A stretch of 64,000 nucleotides of DNA. Source: an uncultured Oscillospiraceae bacterium. GTDB taxonomy: Bacteria; Bacillota; Clostridia; Oscillospirales; Ruminococcaceae. Below are positions 45,067-54,290 of this stretch, piece by piece; the first letter of the stretch is position 1; each line of letters opens with the position of its first letter. The notes under the pieces are model-generated. The model ran no database searches, had not been told where the DNA came from, and was given only the letters and a program-made list of their open reading frames with translations. The stretch covers positions 62,001 to 126,000 of the forward strand of contig CASGAN010000001.1 in NCBI GenBank assembly GCA_949299455.1, written 5' to 3'. The position numbers and the translations under genes were made by a program.

Positions 45067-45104
45067 AAAACGCCACCTGAGCCGATCGGCTCAGGTGGCG
45101 TTTT
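45067..45104 (+). terminator. Bidirectional terminator
   Basis: Perfect 17-bp stem AAAACGCCACCTGAGCC / GGCTCAGGTGGCGTTTT with a GATC loop between convergent genes. Confidence 0.93.
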
Positions 45105-45110
45105 GTTTTT

Positions 45111-46481
45111 TCAATAGACGCTCACACGGCGCAGATGCACATCCGAACGGGATGAGGTGATCCGCAGGCGAAGCGATGAAACCGGCTTTGTCCCATCGCC
45201 GATGAGCGGGTTTTGCTTCGAAAACGGATCGGCAAGCACACAGATTTTCTTGTGACCGATGCACGTTCCCTCATAGAGCGGATATGCCGAATCAATCGAA
45301 TCCGCCGTGAGCAAAAACGACTCGACACGCTGACCGAAATGCAGATCCTCCTCGATCACCACATAGCGAAGTCCGGTCTGCGGCGTGTCGAATGTGATCT
45401 CATAAACCGGCTGGGTGCGCGGCGTATCTTCCACCTTTTTAACGGAGCATGGAATCGGCTTGCCGAACTCCCGCGCAATCAGTTCACCGAATTCGCGCAG
45501 ACGAATAACATCCCGCTCGTCAATCAGACCGTCACGGGTCGGCGGTACATTCAGATGGAAGCACGCATTTGCACCGACGGAGGTCAGATAGGTATGGAAC
45601 AACCGCTCGAGCGAATGCGGCTCCTCTTCCTTGTGCCAGAACCATCCCGGCCGGATCGACATATCAATTTCCGACGGCACGAACGACAGTCCTTTGCTGT
45701 ACAGGATGTTATAAAGCGTTCCAATCGACTGGGTGGTGTTATATAAATACGAGAGATCGGCCTCGTCTGCAAGCGGGCCTTTCCCTGTCTGCACTTCGGC
45801 ATAGTGGCACAGCTCATGCGGCACAACCGCCCATTCGCTTGTCCGCGCAATGCCGGCTTCGTTGCCGCACCAGCGCACATCGGGACCGAAGTCGTTGAAA
45901 ATGACGGCGTTCGGCTGATATTTGCGGATCAGCGCAAAGTAACGTGCAAAGTCGTATTCCTGCTTTTTGCCGTTTTCGCCCTCGCCGCACGCATTATCGA
46001 ACCAGACATAGAAAATATCGCCGTATTCCGTTAAAAGCTCCGTGAGCTGATTGCAGAAATAGTCGTTATACGCCGGTGTACCGTAGCTTGGCTCCGAGCG
46101 GTCCCACGGCGACAGATAAAATCCGAATTTAATGCCGCCTCTCCGGCATGCCTCGGCTGCCTCGCGCACAACATCGCGCGGATGCGGACTGTTTTTAACG
46201 CTGTGCTCTGTATATTTCGAAGGCCACAGGCAAAATCCGTCGTGATGCTTTGCGGTGAGCACCATGCCTTTGCATCCGGCACGTTTGATTGCATCCACCC
46301 ACTGGTCGCAGTCAAGCTTCTGCGGGTCAAACAGCGATTCGTCCTCGCCGCCCATTCCCCATTCGCGGTCGGTAAACGTATTCACGCCGAAATGGATAAA
46401 CGCGTAAAGCTCCATGTCAAACCAGTCAAGCTGGCGTTTCGACGGCACAACATTCGCCGCTTCTTCTAAAAATGAAATCAC
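45111..46481 (-). CDS. Alpha-L-fucosidase, GH29
   Basis: A 456-residue enzyme without signal peptide. Seen: YAFIHFGVNTFTDREWG near 26, MVLTAKHHDGFCLW near 73 and the nucleophile Asp162 in FYVWFDNACGEG; a beta-sandwich domain follows. It releases fucose from oligosaccharides such as host or plant glycans. The linkage cannot be told. It lies 26 bp after the GH36-like gene on the same strand, so they are likely co-transcribed. Confidence 0.93.
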   Translation of the reverse strand: MISFLEEAANVVPSKRQLDWFDMELYAFIHFGVNTFTDREWGMGGEDESLFDPQKLDCDQWVDAIKRAGCKGMVLTAKHHDGFCLWPSKYTEHSVKNSPHPRDVVREAAEACRRGGIKFGFYLSPWDRSEPSYGTPAYNDYFCNQLTELLTEYGDIFYVWFDNACGEGENGKKQEYDFARYFALIRKYQPNAVIFNDFGPDVRWCGNEAGIARTSEWAVVPHELCHYAEVQTGKGPLADEADLSYLYNTTQSIGTLYNILYSKGLSFVPSEIDMSIRPGWFWHKEEEPHSLERLFHTYLTSVGANACFHLNVPPTRDGLIDERDVIRLREFGELIAREFGKPIPCSVKKVEDTPRTQPVYEITFDTPQTGLRYVVIEEDLHFGQRVESFLLTADSIDSAYPLYEGTCIGHKKICVLADPFSKQNPLIGDGTKPVSSLRLRITSSRSDVHLRRVSVY

Positions 46482-46507
46482 AAAAATCCCTCTCTTTGCG
46501 CGGTGAT

Positions 46508-48115
46508 TTACTCTACATGATAACCGAAATTCTCTTTTCCGTCGTCGGTGTACCAGTCAAATGTGACCTCTTCTCCGTTTATGCGCCAATGTGCAGGTGT
46601 GACCGTGTCAAACCAGTCAAGCGGCTCGCAGGTGTCTGTCTGCACGCTGTTTTGACAGAGCGCCTCAGCAGCCACACGATATTCTTCCTCACTGAGTGTT
46701 CCCGGTTTCACCGACACAAACAGCGGTGTGCCGCTCTTTGCAACGAGATTAAGCCACTGACGGTTTTTCGCAAAATCAATCTTTGCAGTAAGGCCTGCAC
46801 AGTCCGCGTCAATATCAAAGAACGCGCGGTGCTGCGGCAGACGGAACGCCAGGGTATTGACACCCATATGGCGCGTGCGCTCCCAGTAAAGGCCGCTTGT
46901 ATCATCGCCGATGCGCTGCGCGTGCATGAGTCCTGCACCTAAGTGGCCGATACAGTTGCATCCTAAAATATATGCGCCGCTTGCACCCTGGAGCACAGCT
47001 TTGTAAAATCCGATTACAATTTCTGCCGACGTTTTGCTGCGGTCCGCAAAGGTAAAGTCATCCTCGGTCACGCGGTAGTCCATCTCTTTTCCCCAGCGGC
47101 CGAACAGATCGAACGTCGAAAAGTCATGTTTGATGAGGGTGAATCCCCAGCCGGCAATGCGGGCAAACGTTTCTTTGATATAATCGAGCACTTCCGGTAC
47201 GGACGGGTCTAACACCTCATGCCGGTGCGCAAGCCGCCAGTGTGCAGGCAGTGATTCATCTGTTGTATTGAGCGGGCGAAGCCAGATGCCTGCACGGCAT
47301 CCCTGTGCTTTAATATCGTCTGCAAGCGCTCTCATATCGGGGAATTTTTCATTGCCCTTGTGCCATGGACCGCCGTTGCAGGTGGTCACATTGTGTGCGA
47401 ACTGCCATCCGTCGTCAACGACCATATACGGACGCACGCCCTCTGCATTTTCGCAAAGTGCGCTGATATATGTGGCATCGTTTACGATCTCCTCGTGAGA
47501 ACTCATGCCGTATGCGTAATACCAGTTGTTTCCGCCGTAGATCGGTTCGTTCGGCAGAATCGGGTCAGTACACATGATCCGGCAGAACCGTTTTGCCGCT
47601 TCGAATGCGGAGCAGTCCGCATACACCTCGCTCACAATTTCGCACACCTTGAGCGTTCTGCCGCCAAGCAGTACGCCGTGGCTTCCGTTTCGCACGTCGG
47701 CAATGAAAGTCACACCATGGCTGTCCGTCTGTACGCTCACAAACGCATTCGGACGCACGCAAACGCCGTAGCCGGCAGTCTGTCCCTCATGGTGAGAAAG
47801 ACAATACCACGGCATGATGCGGGAAGCGTTCATTCCCTGCCATGAAAGATCACCGTAGCTTCTCTCCCATGCGTCGCCCAAAAAGCGCGCTCCGGTGGGA
47901 AACGGTACGCAGAAGCGCAGGCGCACAAACGACACCGGTGTTTTTTGTGCAGTCAAATACACCGCACAGCCGTGCGCTGTTTTCTCAAATGATACAGTGA
48001 TATCATCAAGCGTCACCACACCGTTTTCCGGTGTGAGGGGTTTGATGTTTGAAAATGCAAGACCCTCCGGTTCAATCATGACAAAATCGGGGGTGTTTTT
48101 TAATACAGAAAGCAT
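46508..48115 (-). CDS. Clan GH-D (GH36-like) alpha-galactosidase
   Basis: A 535-residue protein: N-terminal beta domain, then a TIM barrel with VDDGWQFAHNVTT near 233, GIWLRPLN near 276 and the likely nucleophile Asp331 in LIKHDFSTFD, plus RIGDDTSGLYW near 401 carrying the acid/base Asp. This matches GH36/GH27-type alpha-galactosidases, although alpha-N-acetylgalactosaminidase is possible. GAGGTG precedes the ATG, with its own promoter at 48149-48177. No signal peptide. Confidence 0.82.
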   Translation of the reverse strand: MLSVLKNTPDFVMIEPEGLAFSNIKPLTPENGVVTLDDITVSFEKTAHGCAVYLTAQKTPVSFVRLRFCVPFPTGARFLGDAWERSYGDLSWQGMNASRIMPWYCLSHHEGQTAGYGVCVRPNAFVSVQTDSHGVTFIADVRNGSHGVLLGGRTLKVCEIVSEVYADCSAFEAAKRFCRIMCTDPILPNEPIYGGNNWYYAYGMSSHEEIVNDATYISALCENAEGVRPYMVVDDGWQFAHNVTTCNGGPWHKGNEKFPDMRALADDIKAQGCRAGIWLRPLNTTDESLPAHWRLAHRHEVLDPSVPEVLDYIKETFARIAGWGFTLIKHDFSTFDLFGRWGKEMDYRVTEDDFTFADRSKTSAEIVIGFYKAVLQGASGAYILGCNCIGHLGAGLMHAQRIGDDTSGLYWERTRHMGVNTLAFRLPQHRAFFDIDADCAGLTAKIDFAKNRQWLNLVAKSGTPLFVSVKPGTLSEEEYRVAAEALCQNSVQTDTCEPLDWFDTVTPAHWRINGEEVTFDWYTDDGKENFGYHVE

Positions 48116-48148
48116 ATGCCCACCTCAAAATGATAAATTGACAAGCGG

Positions 48149-48177
48149 AGTATAGCACAACAAATAACAGGATGCAA
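48149..48177 (-). promoter_or_regulatory. Promoter of the GH36-GH29 unit
   Basis: Minus-strand TTGCAT, 17-bp spacer, TATACT. It shares its -35 hexamer and spacing with the GH20 promoter at 50050-50078. Confidence 0.8.
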
Positions 48178-48196
48178 CTATAAAATCGTGCGCATC

Positions 48197-50005
48197 TCAA
48201 TGATTTTTTTCATAGAATCGACGCAGTGTCACATTGCGCGCAAACATCTGAAGTTCATCGCACAAATCGTCATACCGGCAGGCGCACATCTCCCACTCGG
48301 ACGCACGGTTTGTCCGCTGCCAGAGGGTGCGGTGCAGTTCTTTCAATGCACGCAGTTCGCCGCAGAGAAGCAGTGCACGTTTTGCATAGATGCTTCCCTC
48401 TTCGATCGACTGCGGACGCTTCCACGGCAGAAGCGAAATTTTGTCCGCGGTGAATTTTGCACCGGCGAGCGAGAACAGCAGTGCATCAAATGTATCTTTG
48501 TTCCGCGCAGGTGTGAGTGAATAAAAATCCGCCTCCGCTTTGCGCATTGCCGCGCACAGAATGTCGATATTTTCTTTGTCTTTGAATCCGACCGGGTCAA
48601 ACGGACTGCGCCAGATTTCCTGCTTGAATTCATGCTCGTCTGCACGGCGCACAATCCGGTCGTGATGATAGACAGGCTCTAACAGTGCCGACTGCAATTC
48701 GTCAAATCCATAAAGGCTCTTGTGCATCACATTGTAGATTGTTTCGTAATCATAGTTAGACGTCGGGTTCCAGCAGAAGTTCGCACCGATCAAAACACCC
48801 GGAACAGTCAGTTCCCGCAGGGTGTCGCCGCCGTCTGCCCACGAGGACATAATCATGCCGTCACTGCGGCCGCCGTCTGCTTTTAACAGTCCTTTTGTAT
48901 TGTCGAAGCACTGGCGGATATCACAGGAGAACCGTTTCCATGTCCAGGTGCCCGGAGAAAGCACCATGCGGATGTTCTGATTGTGAAGCGCATCGACAAA
49001 CGGATACGCCTCTCTTGCCGCATAGTCCCAGAATACAAACTCGGCGTCATCCGGCAGTTCTCTTGCACGCGTCACCGGAACGGCATAGTTGCCCCACGGC
49101 GGCGCAAAGAAATCGGCATACATCATCATCGTACAGCCAAGCTTTGCAAGCTCTTCGTGGATAAAACGGTAATGCTCAATGAACAGCCTGCCGCCCTCTT
49201 CCTCGCCGAACACTTCAGTGAGTCCGACCGGCTCGTCGCCGCCGCAGTGAATCACGCCGACGCCGAAGCAGTCGACGATTTCTTTCAGCATCTTGCAGAT
49301 CACGTCGCGCACCTGCGGATTTGTCGGGTCCATACAGGAGATAAGCGTGCCGTCTTTTCTGCGCAGTGCGAGCGGCTGAAGTTCTTTGATGTAAACAAGC
49401 TTGTCGAAATGGCCGAGCAGGTTGACAATCGGGCGCACGTCGATCATCCATTCGCGTGCATAGGCGATAATCGCTTTCCATTCGTCTGCGCTCATCGGGT
49501 CGGAATAACGTCCCCATGCAGGCACGGATTCAAATTTGAACACATCCTCCATATAGGGCATGTATGTATTGTATTTATACCGTGCAAGCCGGCGGATGAT
49601 CGCACAGAAGTGTGCAAACGAAGAAATCTGTCCGCGGGAGATATCATCGGACAATGCACGCAGCAAGAGTGTCGGCTCGTCATACACGTCAAACTCATTG
49701 AGTTCACCGTCGTTTGCCAAGTCAAGCTCCGAGAGTGTGAACAGACCGTACATGAGTCCTTTTTTCGAGGAAGCCATGATATCAATCCGGTCGCTTCTTG
49801 CACAAATGCGGTATGCTTCCATCGGCATCGACTGCACGACATAGCGGATCGGTTTTGTACCGTTTAAGCGCCCGTTTTCCACAAAGATCTCGTTCGCATG
49901 TGGAAAATTGTCCAAAACGCTGTCGCTTAACGTATAATTGATCAGGCAAAGCGGTGTGGGATATGTTATAATCTGCTTTAATTCGGGAATGATTGCTGTT
50001 TTCAT
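48197..50005 (-). CDS. GH20-type beta-N-acetylhexosaminidase
   Basis: A 602-residue protein without signal peptide. Residues about 1-110 form the GH20b-like non-catalytic domain; the barrel holds the catalytic pair Asp257-Glu258 in HCGGDEPVGL, and SPGTWTWKRF near 345. A helical region of about 120 residues ends the protein. It probably removes GlcNAc or GalNAc from imported glycans. Together with the fucosidase and galactosidase genes it suggests use of mucin-, milk- or glycoprotein-type oligosaccharides. Confidence 0.87.
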   Translation of the reverse strand: MKTAIIPELKQIITYPTPLCLINYTLSDSVLDNFPHANEIFVENGRLNGTKPIRYVVQSMPMEAYRICARSDRIDIMASSKKGLMYGLFTLSELDLANDGELNEFDVYDEPTLLLRALSDDISRGQISSFAHFCAIIRRLARYKYNTYMPYMEDVFKFESVPAWGRYSDPMSADEWKAIIAYAREWMIDVRPIVNLLGHFDKLVYIKELQPLALRRKDGTLISCMDPTNPQVRDVICKMLKEIVDCFGVGVIHCGGDEPVGLTEVFGEEEGGRLFIEHYRFIHEELAKLGCTMMMYADFFAPPWGNYAVPVTRARELPDDAEFVFWDYAAREAYPFVDALHNQNIRMVLSPGTWTWKRFSCDIRQCFDNTKGLLKADGGRSDGMIMSSWADGGDTLRELTVPGVLIGANFCWNPTSNYDYETIYNVMHKSLYGFDELQSALLEPVYHHDRIVRRADEHEFKQEIWRSPFDPVGFKDKENIDILCAAMRKAEADFYSLTPARNKDTFDALLFSLAGAKFTADKISLLPWKRPQSIEEGSIYAKRALLLCGELRALKELHRTLWQRTNRASEWEMCACRYDDLCDELQMFARNVTLRRFYEKNH

Positions 50006-50049
50006 CGAAAAAACCCCGTCCTTTCTGTGCTCTTTGTCCTGTTTCTTTC

Positions 50050-50078
50050 ATTATAACGACCCTGTGTTTTGAATGCAA
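50050..50078 (-). promoter_or_regulatory. Promoter of the GH20 gene
   Basis: Minus-strand TTGCAT, 17-bp spacer, TATAAT, 45 bp before the ATG. Confidence 0.85.
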
Positions 50079-50176
50079 GCAAAAACAGGTTTTAAAAGAT
50101 TTTCAACACATTTTGCCGTTCATATGATATAATAAAAAACAACAATTACTTTTTTAGATAGAGGAGGGTCTCGTTC

Positions 50177-50590
50177 ATGCAGCACGAGAAATCCTGCGGT
50201 GCAATCGTTTACCGCAAATTTCACGGCAACATTGAATTGCTGCTGATTAAAAATCAAAACGGCGGCCACTGGTCATTTCCGAAAGGTCATGTGGAAGAAG
50301 GCGAAACCGAAGAACAGACGGCAATACGCGAAATCATGGAAGAAACCGGCATCGAGGTCATGCTCGACACCTCGTTTCGCCGCGTGATTACGTATGCGCC
50401 GAAAAAAGAAATAACAAAAGACGTCATTTACTTTCTTGCAAAAGCCGTCACCTATGACTACACCCCGCAGGAAGAGGAAATCGCCCAGATCAAATGGGTC
50501 GAAATCAATCATGCGGCCAGCATTTTAAGCTATGACAACGACCGCCAGCTTGTGGTGCAGGCAAAAGACCGCATCAAAGCAAGCTATTGA
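50177..50590 (+). CDS. NUDIX hydrolase (Ap4A hydrolase-like)
   Basis: A 137-residue protein with a complete Nudix box, GHVEEGETEEQTAIREIMEE followed by TGI, beginning near residue 38. The N-terminus EKSCGAIVYRK and the WSFPKGHVE entry resemble bis(5'-nucleosyl)-tetraphosphatases. The actual substrate is not determined by sequence. GAGGAGGG upstream; a TATAAT box lies at 50128-50133. Starts a plus-strand run of four genes. Confidence 0.9.
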   Translation: MQHEKSCGAIVYRKFHGNIELLLIKNQNGGHWSFPKGHVEEGETEEQTAIREIMEETGIEVMLDTSFRRVITYAPKKEITKDVIYFLAKAVTYDYTPQEEEIAQIKWVEINHAASILSYDNDRQLVVQAKDRIKASY

Positions 50591-50617
50591 TTTTCACACC
50601 TTCGGAGGCATTTTTCT

Positions 50618-51556
50618 ATGAACATCATCCGTGAAACGGATTCTTTCTTATCCGCCGACCACAAAACCCGCGTGGCAAGCTATTTATACCTGCCGGATGA
50701 ATGCGAGGTATCCGCCGTTTTGCAGATTTCGCACGGTATGTGCGAATATTTTGAGCGGTACCGGCCGCTCGCCGAATTTTTCTGCGCACACGGTGTTGCG
50801 GTCTGCGGCCACGACCATTTAGGCCACGGCAAGCGTGCCCGCGCAGACGGCTCGCTCGGCTGGTTTCACGAAACGGACGGCGCGCGCATTCTCCCTGAGG
50901 ATGTGCACCGGCTCACCCAGATTACGAAAAAACGGTTCCCTGATAAACCGTATTTTCTGCTTGGACACAGCATGGGCTCCTTTATCGCACGCAGTGTGCT
51001 TGCGCGGTACGGCAATGATTACGACGGCGCCATTTTAATGGGTACCAGCGGCAAAAACCCGCTCGTGCCGTTCGGCATTCTGGCGGCAAACGTGATCAGC
51101 GCATTCCACGGCCCGAAATACAAGAGCAATTTCTTAAAAAACCAGAGTTTTTCAGGCTTTAACAAGCGTTTTCCCGATGATCCTTCGGAAAACGCTTGGA
51201 TTTCCGCCGATCACACGCACACCAAAAAATATGACAACGATCCGCTTTGCACATTCACATTCACCGTGACCGCATACCGCGATCTTTATCGTCTGCTTAG
51301 AAGCTGTTCGACAAAAGCCTGGGCGCAGAGCGTGCCGAACGATCTGCCGGTTTTGCTTGTAAGCGGTGCAGATGACCCGGTCGGCAAGTACGGCAAAGGA
51401 GTCGTCCAGGTATATGAATGGCTCAAAGATGCGGGCTTGCAGACGGTGTCCTACAAGCTCTATGACGGCGCGCGCCACGAAATTTTAAACGATTTCTGCC
51501 GCGACGAGGTGTTAAACGACATTTACGCGTTTATCGGACGGTATATCCCCGTTTAA
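50618..51556 (+). CDS. Alpha/beta hydrolase (lysophospholipase/monoglyceride lipase-like)
   Basis: A 312-residue cytoplasmic serine hydrolase. Seen: HGMCEYFERYRPLAEFF near 44, GHDHLGHG, the nucleophile elbow GHSMGSFIARS near 120, SGADDPVG (Asp) and GARHEILND (His). These fit the monoacylglycerol lipase/lysophospholipase group. CGGAGG upstream; 27 bp after the NUDIX gene. Confidence 0.9.
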   Translation: MNIIRETDSFLSADHKTRVASYLYLPDECEVSAVLQISHGMCEYFERYRPLAEFFCAHGVAVCGHDHLGHGKRARADGSLGWFHETDGARILPEDVHRLTQITKKRFPDKPYFLLGHSMGSFIARSVLARYGNDYDGAILMGTSGKNPLVPFGILAANVISAFHGPKYKSNFLKNQSFSGFNKRFPDDPSENAWISADHTHTKKYDNDPLCTFTFTVTAYRDLYRLLRSCSTKAWAQSVPNDLPVLLVSGADDPVGKYGKGVVQVYEWLKDAGLQTVSYKLYDGARHEILNDFCRDEVLNDIYAFIGRYIPV

Positions 51557-51576
51557 GTCCTGCAAGGAGGGTTCCC

Positions 51577-52437
51577 ATGGGATGGATTTTTTTGATTGCG
51601 GTCGTTTTCCTTTTGCTCGCCATTCTGTTTTTGTGGTGGCAGGACAACAGTCTCACAGTCTGGCGGAAAACGCTTTCGTTTCCTGCACTTCCTGCCGCAT
51701 TTTCAGGCGAACGGATTGTGCATCTTTCGGATCTGCACAACAAATCGTTCGGCATCGACCAGCGGCGGCTGATTGACGCGGTTTCCGCGTGCAAACCCAG
51801 TCGCATCGTCATCACCGGCGATCTGATTGACAAGCGGCGCACGACTGCCGCCACGTTTTCGCCGGCACTTAACCTCATCAAAGCGCTCTGTGCGATTGCA
51901 CCGGTCTATTATTGTCCCGGAAACCACGAGGCAGAGTCAGGGCTTTATCCCTCGCTCCTGCCGCTTCTTATAAAACGCGGTGTCACCGTCTTAAACGACA
52001 GCAGTGTAACAATCGAAAAAGACGGCGCGCAAATCGCCGTTTGCGGCATTATGGATGTACGCGTTTCGCCCGACCGATTTGGAAACGGCCATGGCACGGA
52101 AATTCACGCCCATATCATGCAGTCCGTTGTCGAAATGGCGCACACGCCGTTTTGCATTCTGCTCTCCCACCGCCCGCATCTTGTAAAGATGTATGCGCAG
52201 TCGGGCGCGTCGCTCGTCTTTTGCGGCCATGCGCACGGCGGACAGGTACGGCTTCCACTCATCGGCGGGCTGTTTGCGCCCGACCAGGGCATTTTCCCGC
52301 GCTATACGGCCGGGGTCTATCCGGCGGGCAGTGCATCTGTCGTGATAAGCCGCGGCCTTGGCAACAGCAGATTCCCATTTCGTGTCTTTAACCGGCCGCA
52401 GATTGTCTGTGTGACATTCAAAACGGACGGAAGATAA
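51577..52437 (+). CDS. Metallophosphoesterase (YkuE-like)
   Basis: A 286-residue protein with an N-terminal membrane helix (about 3-20) and the calcineurin-type motifs VHLSDLHN, VITGDLID, CPGNHEAE, LLSHRPHL and CGHAHGGQV. YkuE-type proteins act at the membrane surface on lipid-linked or UDP-sugar substrates in some bacteria; the substrate here is unknown. AAGGAGGG upstream; 20 bp after the hydrolase gene. Confidence 0.9.
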   Translation: MGWIFLIAVVFLLLAILFLWWQDNSLTVWRKTLSFPALPAAFSGERIVHLSDLHNKSFGIDQRRLIDAVSACKPSRIVITGDLIDKRRTTAATFSPALNLIKALCAIAPVYYCPGNHEAESGLYPSLLPLLIKRGVTVLNDSSVTIEKDGAQIAVCGIMDVRVSPDRFGNGHGTEIHAHIMQSVVEMAHTPFCILLSHRPHLVKMYAQSGASLVFCGHAHGGQVRLPLIGGLFAPDQGIFPRYTAGVYPAGSASVVISRGLGNSRFPFRVFNRPQIVCVTFKTDGR

Positions 52438-52452
52438 AAGGAGTGTTTTGCA

Positions 52453-52785
52453 ATGGAACCCACTCATTTGTTTGTCGGTATCATCTTCGGCGCAACCATT
52501 CTCCTTATGCTTGTGCTGTCGTTTTATTTATTAAGCGGGCGAGGTGCCAATCTGATTGCCGGTTATAACACGCTGCCCGAAACCGAAAAAGCAAAATATG
52601 ATAAGCCGCGTCTTTGCCGATCAGTGGGCGTTTTAATGCTCCAGATTATCGCTGCATTCTGTGTGTTGGCAGCAGGGATTCTCATGGACCTTGTGTGGCT
52701 CTTGGTCAGCGGTGCGGTGCTGTTTGCTGCGGTCATCATCGTGGGACTGATTCGGATAAATACTGATCCACGGATGAAAAAATGA
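52453..52785 (+). CDS. DUF3784-like small membrane protein
   Basis: A 110-residue protein with three membrane helices (about 6-26, 53-73, 77-97) and the loop GRGANLIAGYNTLPETEKAK between the first two, typical of DUF3784. Function unknown. AAAGGAG precedes the ATG. Last of the four-gene run before a terminator. Confidence 0.82.
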   Translation: MEPTHLFVGIIFGATILLMLVLSFYLLSGRGANLIAGYNTLPETEKAKYDKPRLCRSVGVLMLQIIAAFCVLAAGILMDLVWLLVSGAVLFAAVIIVGLIRINTDPRMKK

Positions 52786-52791
52786 ATAGGA

Positions 52792-52821
52792 AAAAAGGCG
52801 TTCCGTTCGGAACGCCTTTTT
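52792..52821 (+). terminator. Bidirectional terminator between DUF3784 and pepD
   Basis: 13-bp stem AAAAAGGCGTTCC / GGAACGCCTTTTT with a 4-nt loop and T-runs both ways. Confidence 0.93.
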
Positions 52822-52835
52822 ATTTGCATTATTTC

Positions 52836-54287
52836 TTATTTCATCTTTTTGAGCACGCCGCACACGAGATCATAGACCGGGCGAACCGTTGTCATATCAA
52901 GCGACTCCTGCGGGGTATGCGCGCCGCTTTCGTCCACACCGACAGCGATTGCATCAAGTCCCGGCAGCTTCTCGGTGAACAGTCCGCATTCAAGTCCTGC
53001 GTGAATTGCCTCACAGCAGAGTTCTTCACCGGTCTGCTCCTTCCATACTTCGCAGAACAGCCGGCGCAGCGGCGAATCCGGATTATACGCCCAGCCCGGA
53101 TACTCCTCGCCGATTTCCGTCGAGAATCCGAATGTGTCTGCCAGGAAACAAAGCGTTTTTCTTGTTTCCTCCTGCAAAGAAGCGACCGAGCTGCGCGGTG
53201 CGAACACCAGCACGACTTTGCCGTCTTCCTCATAAATCACACCCAAATTGAGCGAACGAACGACAAAACCGCCCGCTTGCTCATTTCGGTCACAAACGCC
53301 GTTCGGCGCCAGATACAGAAGCGACACGAGTGCATCGGACGCATTCTTTTCCATGACACGCTCTGCGGTGCACGGCTCAACTTTTACAAAGAAGCCCGGA
53401 TCACTCTCGGCAAGCTCTGCCTTGATATCCTGCTCGATTGCGCGGATGATCTCCTCTGCGCGCGAAAGATCTTCCTGCGACTTGAATGCAGCGACCGCAT
53501 CGCATTCACGCGGAATTGCATTGTCCTTGCTGCCGCCTGCGATCGACGAAACGGTGAGTTCCGGGAATGCTTCACGCAAAGTAAACAGCATCCGGCCCAT
53601 CAGTTTGTTGGCATTGCCGCGGCCGAGATGAATCTGCACGCCCGAATGACCGCCCTGCAAACCGCGCACTGCAATATGGAGCGCCGGCTGATTCACAGAA
53701 ACATAGTTTGCATCACGGCGCATCCGCACCCGCATACCGCCGGCACAGCTGACAGTTGCATGACCGAGTCCGCCGGAATCGAGGTTGATCAACAGCCGCG
53801 CGTCAATTTTCGAGCCGTCCAGTTCTTTTGCGCCGGTCAGTCCTGTTTCCTCCTGCACAGTGAACACGCAGGTGAGTTTCGGATGGCAGAGTGTTTTGTC
53901 CTCAAGAATGGTCATCATGAGTGCGACGGCAACACCGTTGTCTGCGCCGAGTGTCGTGCCGTCCGCACGCAGAATGTCACCCTCCTGCACCAGTTTGATG
54001 CCCTCTGTCAGAAAGTCGTGGACAGTGTCCACGTTTTTCTCACACACCATGTCGGTGTGACCCTGAAGCATAACGGCAGGTGCGTTCTCATAACCCGCAG
54101 ACGCCGGCTTTTCGATCACAACGTTAAACACCGCGTCACGATAAGCGGAAAGTCCGTTTTTCTCTGCAAAATCGACCAAAAAGGCACTGATTGCCTCTTC
54201 GTTTCCCGAACCGCGCGGAATGGCGCTGATTTCTTCAAAATGGTGAAAAAACGCTGCCGGTTCATAGCCTTTGATTTGATAGTCCAT
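52836..54287 (-). CDS. pepD: Aminoacyl-histidine dipeptidase (M20)
   Basis: A 483-residue dinuclear zinc peptidase. Seen: FEEISAIPRGSGNEE at the start, MLQGHTDMVCEKN near 73, GADNGVAVALMM near 114 with metal-binding Asp, and VQEETGLTGAKELDG near 145 with the general-base Glu. Normal length for PepD, a cytosolic di- and tripeptidase. Its start is 3 bp after the HAD gene stop, so co-transcribed. Confidence 0.94.
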   Translation of the reverse strand: MDYQIKGYEPAAFFHHFEEISAIPRGSGNEEAISAFLVDFAEKNGLSAYRDAVFNVVIEKPASAGYENAPAVMLQGHTDMVCEKNVDTVHDFLTEGIKLVQEGDILRADGTTLGADNGVAVALMMTILEDKTLCHPKLTCVFTVQEETGLTGAKELDGSKIDARLLINLDSGGLGHATVSCAGGMRVRMRRDANYVSVNQPALHIAVRGLQGGHSGVQIHLGRGNANKLMGRMLFTLREAFPELTVSSIAGGSKDNAIPRECDAVAAFKSQEDLSRAEEIIRAIEQDIKAELAESDPGFFVKVEPCTAERVMEKNASDALVSLLYLAPNGVCDRNEQAGGFVVRSLNLGVIYEEDGKVVLVFAPRSSVASLQEETRKTLCFLADTFGFSTEIGEEYPGWAYNPDSPLRRLFCEVWKEQTGEELCCEAIHAGLECGLFTEKLPGLDAIAVGVDESGAHTPQESLDMTTVRPVYDLVCGVLKKMK

Positions 54288-54290
54288 TGT

